Positions 35,419-46,870 of a stretch of DNA of 64,000 bases are shown piece by piece (position 1 is the stretch's first letter; every line of letters begins with the position of its first letter). A program made the translations under genes and the position numbers. Below the pieces are notes generated by a model. That model saw only the letters and a program-made list of their open reading frames with translations, searched no databases and was not told the origin of the DNA. Source of the stretch: Hydra vulgaris (taxonomy: Eukaryota > Cnidaria > Hydrozoa > Anthoathecata > Hydridae); NCBI RefSeq assembly GCF_038396675.1, contig NC_088934.1, positions 47,097,001 through 47,161,000 on the forward strand, read 5' to 3'.

Positions 35419-38400
35419 ATAAACAGCATTACCAATAAAGTACTTTGTGTCAAACTTTCATTTTCACTTGGTGTACAAAATAAAACACTCGAATTCATTA
35501 CTTCAGGAATCGAAGTTTCCACATCTTAAATAAATAGTAATGTAAGAAAATCTCCTACAAAAAATTTATTCATTAGAAGTAATTAAAAAATAAAGTAACA
35601 AACTTTTATGAGATTCAACAAACGAAACTTTTTTCTTATTTCCAGACGTCTTCAATTGACCATACTTTGATATGTTAGAGTATTTGTTTTCCACCTTAAT
35701 TCAAAACACAATTTTCTAATATAAAATATTAATGAGTTTTTTATTTATTTTGAAATTGATATTGAGTTGATTTACAAAAATACTAACCAATGAAACATTC
35801 TTAACACAAAATAGACATATATATACATATCATTTATGAGTAAAAGTACTAACTTTTCTTATTGGTAAGTTAAACTGATGGAAAATTAGAAAAACCCAGA
35901 TGGGTGTTTTCAGGTTTAATTACCAAAACTTGATTTTTATAATATCATTAGATTTTAATAAAAAATTTATTTAATTTGAAAAGATAGTGTTAAACTTAAT
36001 AAACGCTACATGGTCTGGTCAAATCTTGAAAAATTCTTATTTTATCATGTTTTTACATTATAACGACGTAAGCATTGGTCTATAATCACATTATTAAACA
36101 AGTTACCCATTGACTGTGCTCATTTGTATTACAGTTGCTTGTTTTCATAGCATAAGGTTGAGTCAACGTATTGTTTTTTGTACATGCCGGAAGGTTTGGT
36201 GAGAATAGAGTATGTTTCTGGTTTGAACCTCCAACATGGTCAACATTTATTGGTTGCAATGAATGTCCGCTATAGTTATATTTGGTTTTTATTTCGACTT
36301 TTTGATTTTGTCGGCATTCATTTTCCTCCTGCTTAACAAAAAAAATTATTTAAAATGTTTTATATTTTTTAAAAATTATGATTTTTATAAATATGCATTC
36401 ATGAATCTATAAAATTTAGAAATTACCGATGAAAAGGATTCTATAAAGCTTGTTTCTTTTATATTCGTTACATTTGGTTTACAAAATGTAATATTCGCTT
36501 TAGGAATTGTGATTTTCTTACCTTGAATAAAAATTACATGAAAATATATGTTAATTTATTCATGAATAATTAACCTTAAAAATATTCTTAACAAATAATC
36601 TTGAAAAATATTTTTTTTGAAATTTACAAACTTTGCAGTGATTCATTTAAGCATTTCTTTGAACACGATAACAACTTTATTTCATTTGTGGATGTTTGCA
36701 GGTGGTTAGAAGTCGTGGTTGATTGCAGGTGGTTAGAAGTTGTTGGAAAAAATGTAAGATCTTGGCATGACGATTTTGGTACAAAAATCCCATCTCCTTG
36801 AATTAAAAAACAAGATTCAAAAATGTAAAATCTTGAATATTTTACATGATCTGCATTTACTTTGTAAAAATTATAAAAATATTTTAAGTTATTCAATATT
36901 ATACTAATTGTTTTTTTAATTAGTAATTTATTATGATAAAAATGTATAGTAAAAAATGAAATTTTTTTTATAGTCAAAAAACAAATTTCTTTTTTTACTA
37001 TAAAAAAAAATTTTTTATAGTAAAAAAAGAAACAAATTTTGATAATAAAATTTTAAACTTTCACCAGATATCACAAACATCTTTGGGATTGTCTATAATT
37101 TATGCAACGCTAAATTTAACTAAAAAACAAAACAAAAAAGATCAAAAGTTTTCTTTTGCAGAGTCTTTAATTAAAAAAAAATAAAAACAGCCCTTTAAGT
37201 TCGATGAAAATCTCCGAGCAAAAGAGCAAATGATTTCCAACTTCTATTTTTAAAATAAGTTTAGCGTTGCGTAACTTATGGATGATCCCTAAGTAAATAG
37301 ATGGATAAAACTATTCTGATCTAGGAAACTTTTTGCACGACAATTTTTAGAGGGAACAGTAAGGGACTATGAACATTACATTTTTATATAAAAAAGCAAA
37401 AGTGAAAATCTTGCCCTTTATTTATAAAAAGTTTCAAGAGCAAATAATGAAAATTAAAATTAAAAAAAGGTTCTGAAATATAACAAACTATTGAGTGCTT
37501 CCTGATCAATATATTCTAATTCTTTTTGTCGCTTTTCTTTTAATTCTTTTTCGTTTAAAAGAGTTTTTATGGTTGACATAGGCACATCATCTTCATATAA
37601 TATAAGACCTATTGGTTGCACTGGTTGTTCACTCACAAGATTTAATTTTGAAGGTTTTTTGATTTCCCAACTTTTTGAAGGTTTCTTGTTTTCCCAGGTC
37701 AGGTCGAATGTGCATTCGTTTTTTAACTAACATTAAAAAATTTATTAATGTTGAAAAATGTAAACGTTTTTAAAATTTAAAAAAATTTTAAGTATGTTTG
37801 TATTTTTTGCATCAAGGTATACCCATGTAATGCTATCATTTGCTGTGTACTTTTCTGTGCAGCCTGTATTTTGTAAAGTAGCATCAGATATTATTATCTC
37901 TTGATCTAAAATAATAAAATTTTGTATATGAGTTTGCAAAAGAGCTCCTAAATTTGTAAATGGGCCCCTAAAATTCGCTATCCTACCTCTTCCTCATTTG
38001 GAGGTTTAGGCTAGCCTACGGTTTTGTGTGTGTGCATAAATTTTATATCCATGTCACAAAACTTTATTTTACATTATTACATATAAAAAAACAAACCATT
38101 TAACAAGTCAGATTTGGAAAATATACTCTGGTCCTCCTCTATGCTTTCATTACAAATGGAATCAGATAACGACTGTGGAGTAGAGCTCACAGATAATGGC
38201 TGTGGAGTAGAGTTCACATCTAGTAAATTTGGGCTGAACTCTTTATGTTCCTAAATTTAAATTATATTGCAATAACATTTGAGTACGAACTGATGTAACG
38301 AACTTTTAAATTTTGATAATATTTTTTTGTTGTTCAGACAAAAAAAATTATTTTTTCGTTTAAATAACCAAAATTAATGGAGATAATTGTTAGTTAAAAG

Positions 38401-40457
38401 AAAAATAAATTTATTTAATAATATTACTTCCAAAACTCTGTAAATAAGGCAAAGACCATGTTAAGTAAAAAATGTTAGCATTTTAAAAGTGCCATGAAAA
38501 AATACGGTTTGTCTATTAAATTACGCAATTCTATTAAAAATATTTTTGTATTTTAACATGTTATGTCTTTTTACATCCGCGATTGTCTTTTCAGCACATT
38601 ATGTTCGGTTGAAAAGCATTTTTTATTTTAGCCTATTATACGCGTTACTTTTTCTCAACTTATACAATAAAAATACTTTCAACTTATGAAGTAAAAGTTT
38701 GAACTATTGTATACTTTAATGAAAAATTTTACCATATTTTCTTTGTTTGAAAACTTTTTCTTTGTTTGAAACTTTTTCTTAATTTTTTCTGTCCATTTTT
38801 TTTTAGGTTCTTTTACAAGTTGAACGGGTGTTAGTGTTGGTGTTTTTTTTACACAATATTTTGTATTTTTTAATTTTTCATTTAAAGATTTAAAACTGTC
38901 GTCGTCGCTCTCACTTACGTCAACCCCTAAAAAAATGGTTATGAAGTACTTAGAAAATTTATTGAAAATAATAATAAAAGTTAATAATAAAACAATTCTA
39001 AGTAAAACTATAATGGTATATTTCTTTATATAAATAAAATAGTTCTTTTATACCTAGCTTGTAAGAATGTAAAAAAAACCCATGAGCGAATCCAAGATTC
39101 AGTGGTGGTGATGGTGGCGAAGAATAATTATAGTAGGTATACTGAAAAGAGGGTTTGGAAGGCGTACTCTTTCTTTAGTCGTAGAGTGGGTGGAGGGAAT
39201 TGTGGGGTTGTTAAACTTATTGTAGCAAGTTGAAAAGGTTGTTTTCATTATAAATGTTGCATTTTTAGTTATATATATATTTACAATATTTACATAAGGT
39301 TGCAATTTTCTAAAATTTTTGCATTATAATTTTCAGAAAATGAAAAACGAAACTTTTTTTATGCCGTTATGAAAATATTTCATATCAAGAATATTTCGAA
39401 CTTGGCTAACCACGAACCCTCAGTACAACGTTATCATCGTACACACTTAGTTAGCATTTATTGATAAAAGACTTACTACAGTTCACAAGAAAAAAAAAAA
39501 AAAACATGATCGAGTTTTTTCATTCCAATTTTTTCTTTTGTGAAATTATTTCTTTTGTCAAAAACTTAAAAAGTGAAAAAATTCACTTTTTAAATTTTTA
39601 ATGAAAAAAGAATAACTCCAACAATTAAAACTTTTATTTATTGGGAAGAACTCCGTATATTTTTATATTGTCATTATATTTTCAATATATAAAACATTAT
39701 TATTATAATTATATTTAATTTGAATAAAAATATACTTATATTTAATTTGATACCAAAGATTTTTTTCGATGCCTTAAAACATTTTTGCTTCTTCTTTGTT
39801 GTATTTAAATAAAGCATTAATCCATTCAAACTTTTCATTTTCATTTGTACAACATAGGTTAAGATTGACTGGTTCACTCTTCCTTAGTGTAATGGAGATA
39901 ATAACTTACGGGTTCACTCTATTTTATTATTAAGGAGATTGAAAATTATAGTTTACAAGGTACACTGTACAGTTATGTTTGAAATAAATGGGACTTGAGT
40001 TTACCCAATCTTTAACTAATTTAGCTTTAAAGGGTCCCTGCTTATTATAAAAAAATTGAAGTAAAGTTTATGAAGAAAAGAAATAAAATGCTTAGACAAA
40101 TAATTATTTTTTTACCGTTTTTAGAAGAGCTGTTTAGATCAGCTCTAAGGAACTTTTCTTTTTCGAGAGAGGATGTTGAATAAAATTCCTCTGAATTCTT
40201 ATCATTTTTAAATGAAATCTAAGATAAATAAAAATATTAAAAGTGAAAAAGTTATGCATTTTAAATAAATTAAAAAGATTGAAGTAACATTGGTTAATTA
40301 AATTAAGTTAATATTAAAAATAAAAAAATAGAATAAAAAAAAATGTGTAACTTACTTCTTCTGAAAATGAAAGTGTTACTTCCGATTCGGTTTTAGGTCC
40401 AAAACCTTTTAAAAATTCGGAATGCTTTTTAGCGCGACTTTTAAAAAACAATTTCAT
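32970..40457 (-). CDS. Lys-rich coiled-coil protein, 14 exons, about 1050 aa
   Basis: Exons 5' to 3' on the minus strand: 40457-40356, 40218-40116, 38926-38733, 38250-38097, 37905-37823, 37726-37489, 36796-36632, 36521-36427, 36331-36107, 35694-35604, 35524-35433, 35071-34999, 34798-34719, 34427-32970. All introns are GT-AG and phases agree throughout (3153 nt). It starts [18 protein letters not shown]. Residues 35-560 are mostly low-complexity, Ser/Asn/Lys-rich and probably disordered, with acidic patches (SESDDDS). Residues 566-1050 form one large exon with long heptad-like Lys/Glu-rich segments. No catalytic domain, signal peptide or membrane segment. I do not recognise the family; a cytoskeletal, centrosomal or nuclear scaffold is possible but unproven. 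(TA)n lies in the intron after the exon at 35433-35524. Confidence 0.82.
35276..35413. repeat. Intronic (TA)n with inverted flanks
   Basis: TA tracts at 35276-35297 and 35325-35413, separated by TGGTATTTAATTAAACATG and AATACCA. They lie in the intron between exons 35433-35524 and 34999-35071. Confidence 0.9.
36632..36796 (-). CDS. Exon 7 of the coiled-coil gene, with internal duplication
   Basis: A 165-nt phase 1-1 exon, so it can be skipped without changing frame. A tandem duplication gives TTSNHLQS followed by TTTSNHLQT. The plus-strand open frame over it is an antisense shadow. Confidence 0.75.
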
Positions 40458-40910
40458 TGTTTGTTTTATATATAAATTATATATTAAACGTAAAATTTTT
40501 TTTTTCTTCGATTTATGATAAATCCAATCTGCTATGATTCAAAACTAACTTCAAAAAACTCAATAACTTTTGCATAAAAGTTTTCGTTCCAATTTGACGT
40601 TTCCTGATAATTTGACGTCATACAAAAAGATTCATTGTATTTACAGTATATTTTTTTATAGTAATACATTGTATTTACTAAATATTTTCAGGCCTAGGAA
40701 GGCAAATATTTAAGGGCGGCAAATTTTTTTTTGGCAACCTTGTGGTTTCAATTTATTTATGTGTTTTTTTTTAGTGTATGGCTTAATACCTATATTTATC
40801 CATTTAATCTAATTTTGAAGCAAATTATACTCAAATAGTATGAAATGAACTAAATGAATACCAGAAAAAATTTTTACATCAAGAAAACATTTTTTTAACC
40901 TTAATTTAAT
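40458..40910. other. Upstream of the coiled-coil gene, no other gene
   Basis: Presumed promoter and 5' untranslated region of the minus-strand gene. An ATATATAAAACAATG context is just before the ATG. Nothing else is recognised. Confidence 0.35.
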
Positions 40911-41062
40911 CAGGGCCGACGACACCAAGGAGGAGGGGGGGTGCACTTTTTTTCTAAAGGCCCTTAATTTTTTATTTTTCAGAAATTTCTAGATAATAAA
41001 GGATATTTTTTGAAAATTGACGATTGTGCCCCTCCACATCAAAACCCGGGTGGTTGGCCTTG
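40911..41062 (+). mobile_element. MITE family B, copy 1
   Basis: CAGGGCCGACGACACCAAGG through TTTTTTTCTAAAGG to TGCCCCTCCACATC and an inverted end CAAGGCCAACCACC. It is homologous along its length to 52699-52856. The CAG end suggests hAT; there is no ORF. Target duplications are unclear. Confidence 0.55.
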
Positions 41063-41479
41063 TTAATACCAGCATTTTTGTTTATCAAGTTATATTTAAT
41101 CTATTTTTATTTTTAAATATTCATGAAAATCTTTATTAAAAGTTTAAGCTTCTATAAAATTCAAATGTTTCCACGTTTTTTTCAACAAACTTGTTGAAGA
41201 TATACTTGATAACCTTTACAAATTTATTCATGATAAGTATTCGACTTGAAGAACAAACTTTTAAGACCACTGCTACATAATAAACAGATGTCAAGGAGAT
41301 ATGTTCTAGAGCGCTTTCATGTGTTGTTTTTAGAAAACTCGATTGAAACATGTTGTTTTTTTTTTACTATTTTTATATATTTACTATATTTTTATGATTT
41401 ATTTTTATTGATTTTTTTATTAAATATAATAAGTAAAGTGGATTTTTTAGAATCATTTCATAAAAAACGGTGAACTTGA

Positions 41480-42070
41480 TTATGTCAACCTCTCAAAAAT
41501 CGCATGCAAGTAAACGGTAATCAATATAGGAAAATGTCGGAAGAAAAGCTTGAAAAGAATAAAGAGGCTATCAATTAAAACTGATTTCTTTCATTTAAAT
41601 CAAGTACAACTGATAATGAATCTGCATAATTTATTCCTGATAATGAAGAAGAAAAGGAACTAATCTAATGAATCTAAACAGTCAACATCAATGACTTGCG
41701 AGAGCGAACGAACCATCACAAAATTGACTAAAAATTACAATATCTTCATGTCAATAATTAGGATAAAGATCCAGCAAAATGAATTATGTATGATTTTTGT
41801 GTTGACTTTTTTGCTACCCACGGATTCAACCAAAATAAAGATGTCAAATTCAATAAATCTGAAAAAATTTATCCAGATCAACCACCATATTTGACTCTTG
41901 AAATGTTTTCACAAGCTCCTACAGAAAAAATTAACATTAAAGTTATTAGATGACAAACACAATGAATATGGCTTGTATATTCAGAAAGTACTGGAAGAGA
42001 TTTTGTTGACCGTGTCAATTATTTAACAAAGACTTTTGATTTGAACAAGAATGATAGCAGCAAAATGTAG
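41480..42070 (+). pseudogene. hAT/ZMYM1-like transposase N-terminal fragment
   Basis: Plus-strand protein-like pieces: DFFATHGFNQNKDVKFN then KIYPDQPPYLTLEMFSQ (about 41795-41915) and LVYSESTGRDF (about 41970-42005). These resemble the TTF-type zinc finger region that precedes the hAT catalytic core in ZMYM1-like transposases. Interrupted by stops. The catalytic region is missing, replaced downstream by a retrotransposon. Confidence 0.5.
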
Positions 42071-42600
42071 TAAAAAAGTTAACTGGTTTTTTACTTTTTT
42101 GAAATTTAGTTGCATAAATGAATTTTACAATTTTTCTGTTGTAAGAGTTAGTTGAAAAAAAAAAACAAATTTGGTTCATTAAAATAATTTTTAAGCGATA
42201 AAAGTATGTTAATCATAATGTAAAGACATAAAAATCGATTAAAGAAAATAATCTTTTAACAATATAAAGATGGAAAAGGTTATGAAATTATTTCTAAAGT
42301 AGCAAATGTTAGGCCAAATAGCGTAGGAAACATCATTAGAAAATATTAAAAAAATGGTTACCATCAAAAATTTGCCAAGAAAAAGACGTTTTGGCAAATC
42401 AGCAAAACTTATGTCTATGTTTTGCTGAATTTTGGCAAAACTTGGAATTATTTGAAATTATCAGAAATTATCTCAAAATCTGAATTATTTGAATAAATAA
42501 AAAAAATACGAATCTTTCATTATATCTGCTCTGTTTTTAAATTTGTTTTTAATTTGATAAAACTTATTAATAATATTTATAAGTATTATTGTAATTTTCG

Positions 42601-42725
42601 TGTTCGGCATTTTACACACATGCTTCGTGTTATTATTATTACTTGAAATACATATAGCGGCCTGCACGCCTTAAACTTTATGTTGTATGTAGTTCTTAAT
42701 CTAACATTATCCTTAGAATATTACA
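42601..42725 (+). repeat. 5' LTR of the Ty3-like element
   Basis: Starts TGTTCGGC and ends TTACA. It is followed by TGATACCAGAAG, a possible tRNA-Met-like primer binding site. It is short for an LTR (125 bp). Confidence 0.5.
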
Positions 42726-42758
42726 TGATACCAGAAGTAAACCTGTGTTTGAAATAAA

Positions 42759-43271
42759 ATGGAACAACTTAGGCCATTAGAGGCAATGAATTTAAATGGC
42801 AATGTTTCAGAAAACTGGCGAAAATGGAAGCAGAGATGGAATCTTTATAAAATAGCTTCAGGAGTCAATGAGAAAAATGAAGATATCCAATGTGCCATTT
42901 TCCTTCATATGATTGGCGAAGACGTTTTAAGAGTATATAACACATTCATCTTCACAATCGAAGAAAGCGATAAATTAACACCCTTAGTTCAAAAGTTTGA
43001 ATGTTATTTCAACCCAAAAAAAAACATAATTTATGAACGTTATTCATTCAATGCATGTATGCAAGATAGCAGACTATTTAATGACTTCTTGATTGATTTA
43101 CAAAACAAAGCTAAAACATACGAGTTTGGAACCCTCGAAGAAAGCCTTATACGTAACAGAGTAGTCTTTGGTATCGACTCTAAAGCTGCCAGAGAACAAC
43201 TTCTTCAAGACACTGAGCTGACTCTAGAAAAAACAATCAATTTTATGAGAGCAAATGTAACATCGATATAA
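42759..43271 (+). CDS. Gag-like ORF of the Ty3-like element
   Basis: A 170-residue frame starting MEQLRPLEAMNLNGN, with ENWRKWKQRWNLYKIASG and FNPKKNIIYERYSFNACMQ. This pattern is typical of the retrotransposon Gag capsid in invertebrate Ty3-like elements. There is no CCHC zinc knuckle, which would normally follow in this frame, supporting a deletion downstream. It assembles particles in intact relatives. Confidence 0.75.
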   Translation: MEQLRPLEAMNLNGNVSENWRKWKQRWNLYKIASGVNEKNEDIQCAIFLHMIGEDVLRVYNTFIFTIEESDKLTPLVQKFECYFNPKKNIIYERYSFNACMQDSRLFNDFLIDLQNKAKTYEFGTLEESLIRNRVVFGIDSKAAREQLLQDTELTLEKTINFMRANVTSI

Positions 43272-43319
43272 CAGCAAATATTACAGTCAACAACAAAAAT
43301 ATAACATTTAAGTTATATA

Positions 43320-44400
43320 ATGGAAAACTGCAAATCTCTTAAAATACTAAACTTTAATGATGTTGAAATTGATAAAGCTAACATTTTAAAACATTATGGC
43401 GACGTTGTTACCGGCCTTGATTTAGTTAAAGGAAACTATCATATCGCAGTTGCTAAAAATTCAATCCCAGTCATTCATGCACCAAGGAAAGTACCAATAA
43501 ATATCCTACCTAAACTTAAAAGCACCCTTGACCATTTAGTAAATGCCACAGTTATCTCAAAAATTTCTAAAGCGACACCTTGGGTACACTCATTGGTCAT
43601 CATAGAAAAAAATGGTGGATCCTTAAGATTATGTATTGACCCGAAAGAACTAAACAATTCTGTTTTAAGACAATACAAAACCACTCCATCTACAGAAGAA
43701 ATCTCTAGCAAACTTTGCGGCAAAACAATCAGCCATGTCTATAACAGTGAAAACAAAGTTTTCACTGTTATACACATGGCTGATTGCTATTGGCATATAA
43801 AACTAGATGAACCTTCTTCAAAGCTATGCACATTTAACACTCCTTATGACCGATACTAACTCAACCACATGCCATTCGGCATAGCATGTACATCAGATGC
43901 TGCACAAAGATGATTGAAAATCTTTGGTGATATCCTTAATGTTTTGGCTATCCACGATGACTTAATTATTGCAACTAAAACAGATGCAGAGCATGATACA
44001 ATTTTCCAACAAATCCTACAACGAGCTCGTGAGAGAAACATCTGGTTCAACCTAAAAAAAAAATACAATTTTGAGTATCTGAGGTCAAATATCTCGGTAA
44101 CATAATCAGCCATGAAGGCATAAGAATTGATCCTGAAAAAACTAAAGCCATATCTGCATACCCATTGCCTACAAGTCAAGCAGATTTGCAACGGCTCTTA
44201 GGAATGGTCAACTATCTGCTACAATTTATCCCAAATATGTAACAGGTAACAGCTCCCCTCCGCCAGCTATTTAAAAAAGACATACTCTGGTCATGGAACC
44301 ATGAACATACCAGTGCAATGGAAAAAATTAAACAGTTTCTTTCATCTTCTCCTGTACTCTCATTTTCGACACTTCAAATGATGTCCAGATTCAGGTAGAC
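43320..44400 (+). pseudogene. Ty3-like reverse transcriptase, with inverted insertion
   Basis: VVTGLDLVKGNYHIAV, PWVHSLVIIEKNGGSLRLC, KVFTVIHMADCYWHIKLDE, then after a stop the catalytic IHDDLIIATKTDAEHD (about 43955-44000). Between LCGKT and KVFTV an extra block of ten codons is present. It is the inverse complement of the following 28 bp (arms 43727-43754 and 43758-43785, one mismatch) and keeps the frame open. Stops and frame changes follow at 43857 and about 44105. Confidence 0.8.
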
Positions 44401-44430
44401 GCATCTTCACATGGGTAAGCAGCCTGTATT

Positions 44431-44859
44431 ATGCAAGAAGGTCACCCGATCAGCTATACTTCTCGTAGTTTAACCATAGCAGAACAGAGATATGACCAGA
44501 TAGAAAAAGAACTTTTAGCAATAGTTTTTGCTTGTGAACGTTTCACCCAATATACCTATGAGCGACAGGTCTCCGTAGAAAGTGATCACAAACCTCTTGA
44601 ATATATCTTGCACAAGCTGCTGTCAGAAGTACCACCTCATATAAAAAGACTTCTGATAAGATTCCAAAAATATCAAGTTGTAGCAAAATATGTTCCAGGT
44701 AAAGATCTATACATTGCTGACTCTTTATCACGTGCCCACCTCAACATTTTTGACAAGGATGATAGCCTAAATGAGGACAGCAACGTTATGGTCCACACTT
44801 TAGTTGAAAATTTGCCAATATCAACACATAGACTAAAGCAATTGCAGCACGACACTTAA
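44431..44859 (+). pseudogene. Ty3-like RNase H fragment
   Basis: HPISYTSRSLTIAEQRYDQI, EKELLAIVFACERFTQY, SDHKPLEYI and YVPGKDLYIADSLSRAH are the conserved blocks of Ty3-type RNase H. It degrades the RNA template in intact elements. The first catalytic Asp region lies upstream in a broken frame (QVDASSHG near 44393-44417). Confidence 0.8.
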
Positions 44860-46135
44860 CTTGATTCTGCGCTCTCTCAAATAACAAACTATATAACTTA
44901 TGGTTGGCCTCGACGCCGACAAATGCTTTGCGGTGAAGAAAAGAAACATCGGACCATAAGAAACAGCTTACACCTAGCAGAGAGAATAATTCTAAAATAA
45001 AATAAAATAGTTATACCAACTGCTATGAGACCCCTCATATTTAGACAGCTTCACTTCTCACACCTTAGCACCATGAAGACGAAAGCTAGAGCTCGAAGTG
45101 CTGTTTATTGGCCAGGACTTACAAACGATATTGATAATCTAATACTCAATTGCCAAAAAATGCCTTAAATACCGTAATAACAACAAAAAGGAAAAAATCA
45201 TTCAACACGACATTCTTGACTTACCGTGGAGTAAAGTAGGATCAGACATATATGAGTTGCATGGAAAAATCTATGTAATTGTTATAGACTACTTTTCTAA
45301 ATTTATAGAGAACAGTGTCATTCCTAACAAAACGGCATTCTTTGTTAACAAGTTCATGAAAACCATTTTACTCGTCACGGAATACCTTCAAATCTCATTG
45401 CCTATAACAACCCCTACAGCAGTGTAGAGTTTCTTAACTTCTCAAAAGAATATGGGTTAAACTTCACTCCATTAAGTTCTAACTACCCCCAATTGAATGG
45501 TCTCAGTGAAATGAGCGTAAAAATTATGAAGAAAATACTAAAAAAATACAATAACCCTGTACTTGGTTTTTTAGAATACCTCTACATGCCTCTCACAGGT
45601 ATGGACTATTCTCCATCCCAACTTCTCATGAACATAAGAACGCGAACAACCCCACCTGTCCACCATGACTTACTTATAAGCAGTTCCATTAAATGCTTAT
45701 AGTCAGATCACCAAGTCCAGAAATCGTCAAAAACAATACTATGATCGGAACGCATCTAAACTCCCAAATTTCGTTGCAAACAATACCGCCTGGATGAGAA
45801 AAGATGGAACATGGAAAAAAGTGACAGTTAAAGAAAAACTAACACTACCCAGATCATACAACGTGGTAGATAAGTACGGAAGAGTATATCAATGCAATCG
45901 TAAACATCTGATTAGAACCAGCGAGCTACCACAACCATATCAGCATAAGCAACTTATCTTTACCATACGATTTACCGGCAGTTATCACACCTCTTTCATC
46001 AAATGAGGAAACAGCAAACAATAAAAAATAGAAGAAGCTACAAGTATTCCTGAAACTCTATTGACTGAACCGCAGCCTGACGTGCGAAGATCGTCAAGGA
46101 CTAAAAACAGACCTGCCTACTTGAAGGACTTCATT
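44860..46135 (+). pseudogene. Ty3-like integrase remnant
   Basis: ARSAVYWPGLTNDIDNLI (about 45085-45145) marks the zinc-binding end. SKVGSDIYELHGKIYVIVID and YFSKFIE follow (45225-45310), then NGLSEMSVKIMKK with the expected Glu region (45493 onward). Open pieces run at 45493-45702 and 45794-46006, the latter with YNVVDKYGRVYQCNRKHLIR. The coding part ends near RSSRTKNRPAYLKDF (about 46090-46135). Several frameshifts. Confidence 0.75.
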
Positions 46136-46299
46136 TAACTTGTGTTCATTATAAAGAACGTATTAACTATATGATATATACACACACCTTTAAACAAAAA
46201 AAAAACAAAAAAAACAAAAAATTTATAGAAGGAAGATTCGTAATTCGTAAAATTTATAGAAGGTAATATTCATGTTCGGCATTTTACACACATAATAAT

Positions 46300-46870
46300 A
46301 ATATAATATAATAAGTAAAATGAATTTTGATTTTTACATTGCTTTGTGTATTCCGAATAACTTTCCTTTGAAGACATTTGATAATAATTTAACTTATTAA
46401 ACAAATTTAAATTAAAATTAAATAGCTATCAAATAATGTTGTTAAATTAAAACTGCTATTATTCCTGCTATTATTTGCTTACCTATTTAAAAAATATTGA
46501 TCCAAATAATTCAATACACACCGCACTTCATAAGCAAATCTCAACACTGTTGAAAATCGTAAAATATAAGACACGAACACGAAATGATACCAAACATAAA
46601 AATTATTACATATGGATATGAAATGAAGACATGAAACCGTTAACTATAATATAGGAATGTTTTCTCTATGTCTACTTATATTATGCAGGATAACTGTAAT
46701 TAAGGCCGTAGACAACTTTTTGTGTGTTTGAGCTAAACAACTTTGAAACATGAAGAAAACTCCATATTTAAGTATGTTCATATATATGAGGAATGAGGAC
46801 GCTAAGCAAAAAATTTCGGTGATTGGAGACTGGGAACAACAAAAACCCTAAAACATTAGCCCCCCTCCCC
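46300..46870. other. No gene recognised
   Basis: AT-rich DNA after the Ty3-like element. The string GACACGAACACGAAATGATACC near 46570 recalls LTR sequence in inverse order but is too short to assign. (Given in pieces GACACGAACACG and AAATGATACC.). Confidence 0.3.

Larger units (their letters stand above)
42601..46290 (+). mobile_element. Ty3-like LTR retrotransposon, degenerate
   Basis: Gag, RT, RNase H and integrase parts in Ty3 order. TGTTCGGCATTTTACACACA occurs at the start (42601) and after integrase (46273), marking LTR beginnings, though the 3' LTR diverges after about 21 bp. No protease or zinc knuckle is found between gag and RT, so an internal deletion is likely. At about 3.7 kb it is short for the group. 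Stops in RT, RNase H and integrase make it inactive. Confidence 0.8.

Noticed and set aside
36601-36801. Plus-strand open frame with RWLEVV repeats
   Set aside because: Antisense of exon 7 of the coiled-coil gene, which has splice sites and the right phase.
39674-39877. Possible extra exon of the coiled-coil gene between exons 2 and 3
   Set aside because: The frame with protein-like composition does not match the phase of exon 2 and lacks a donor; the phase-compatible frame is weak.
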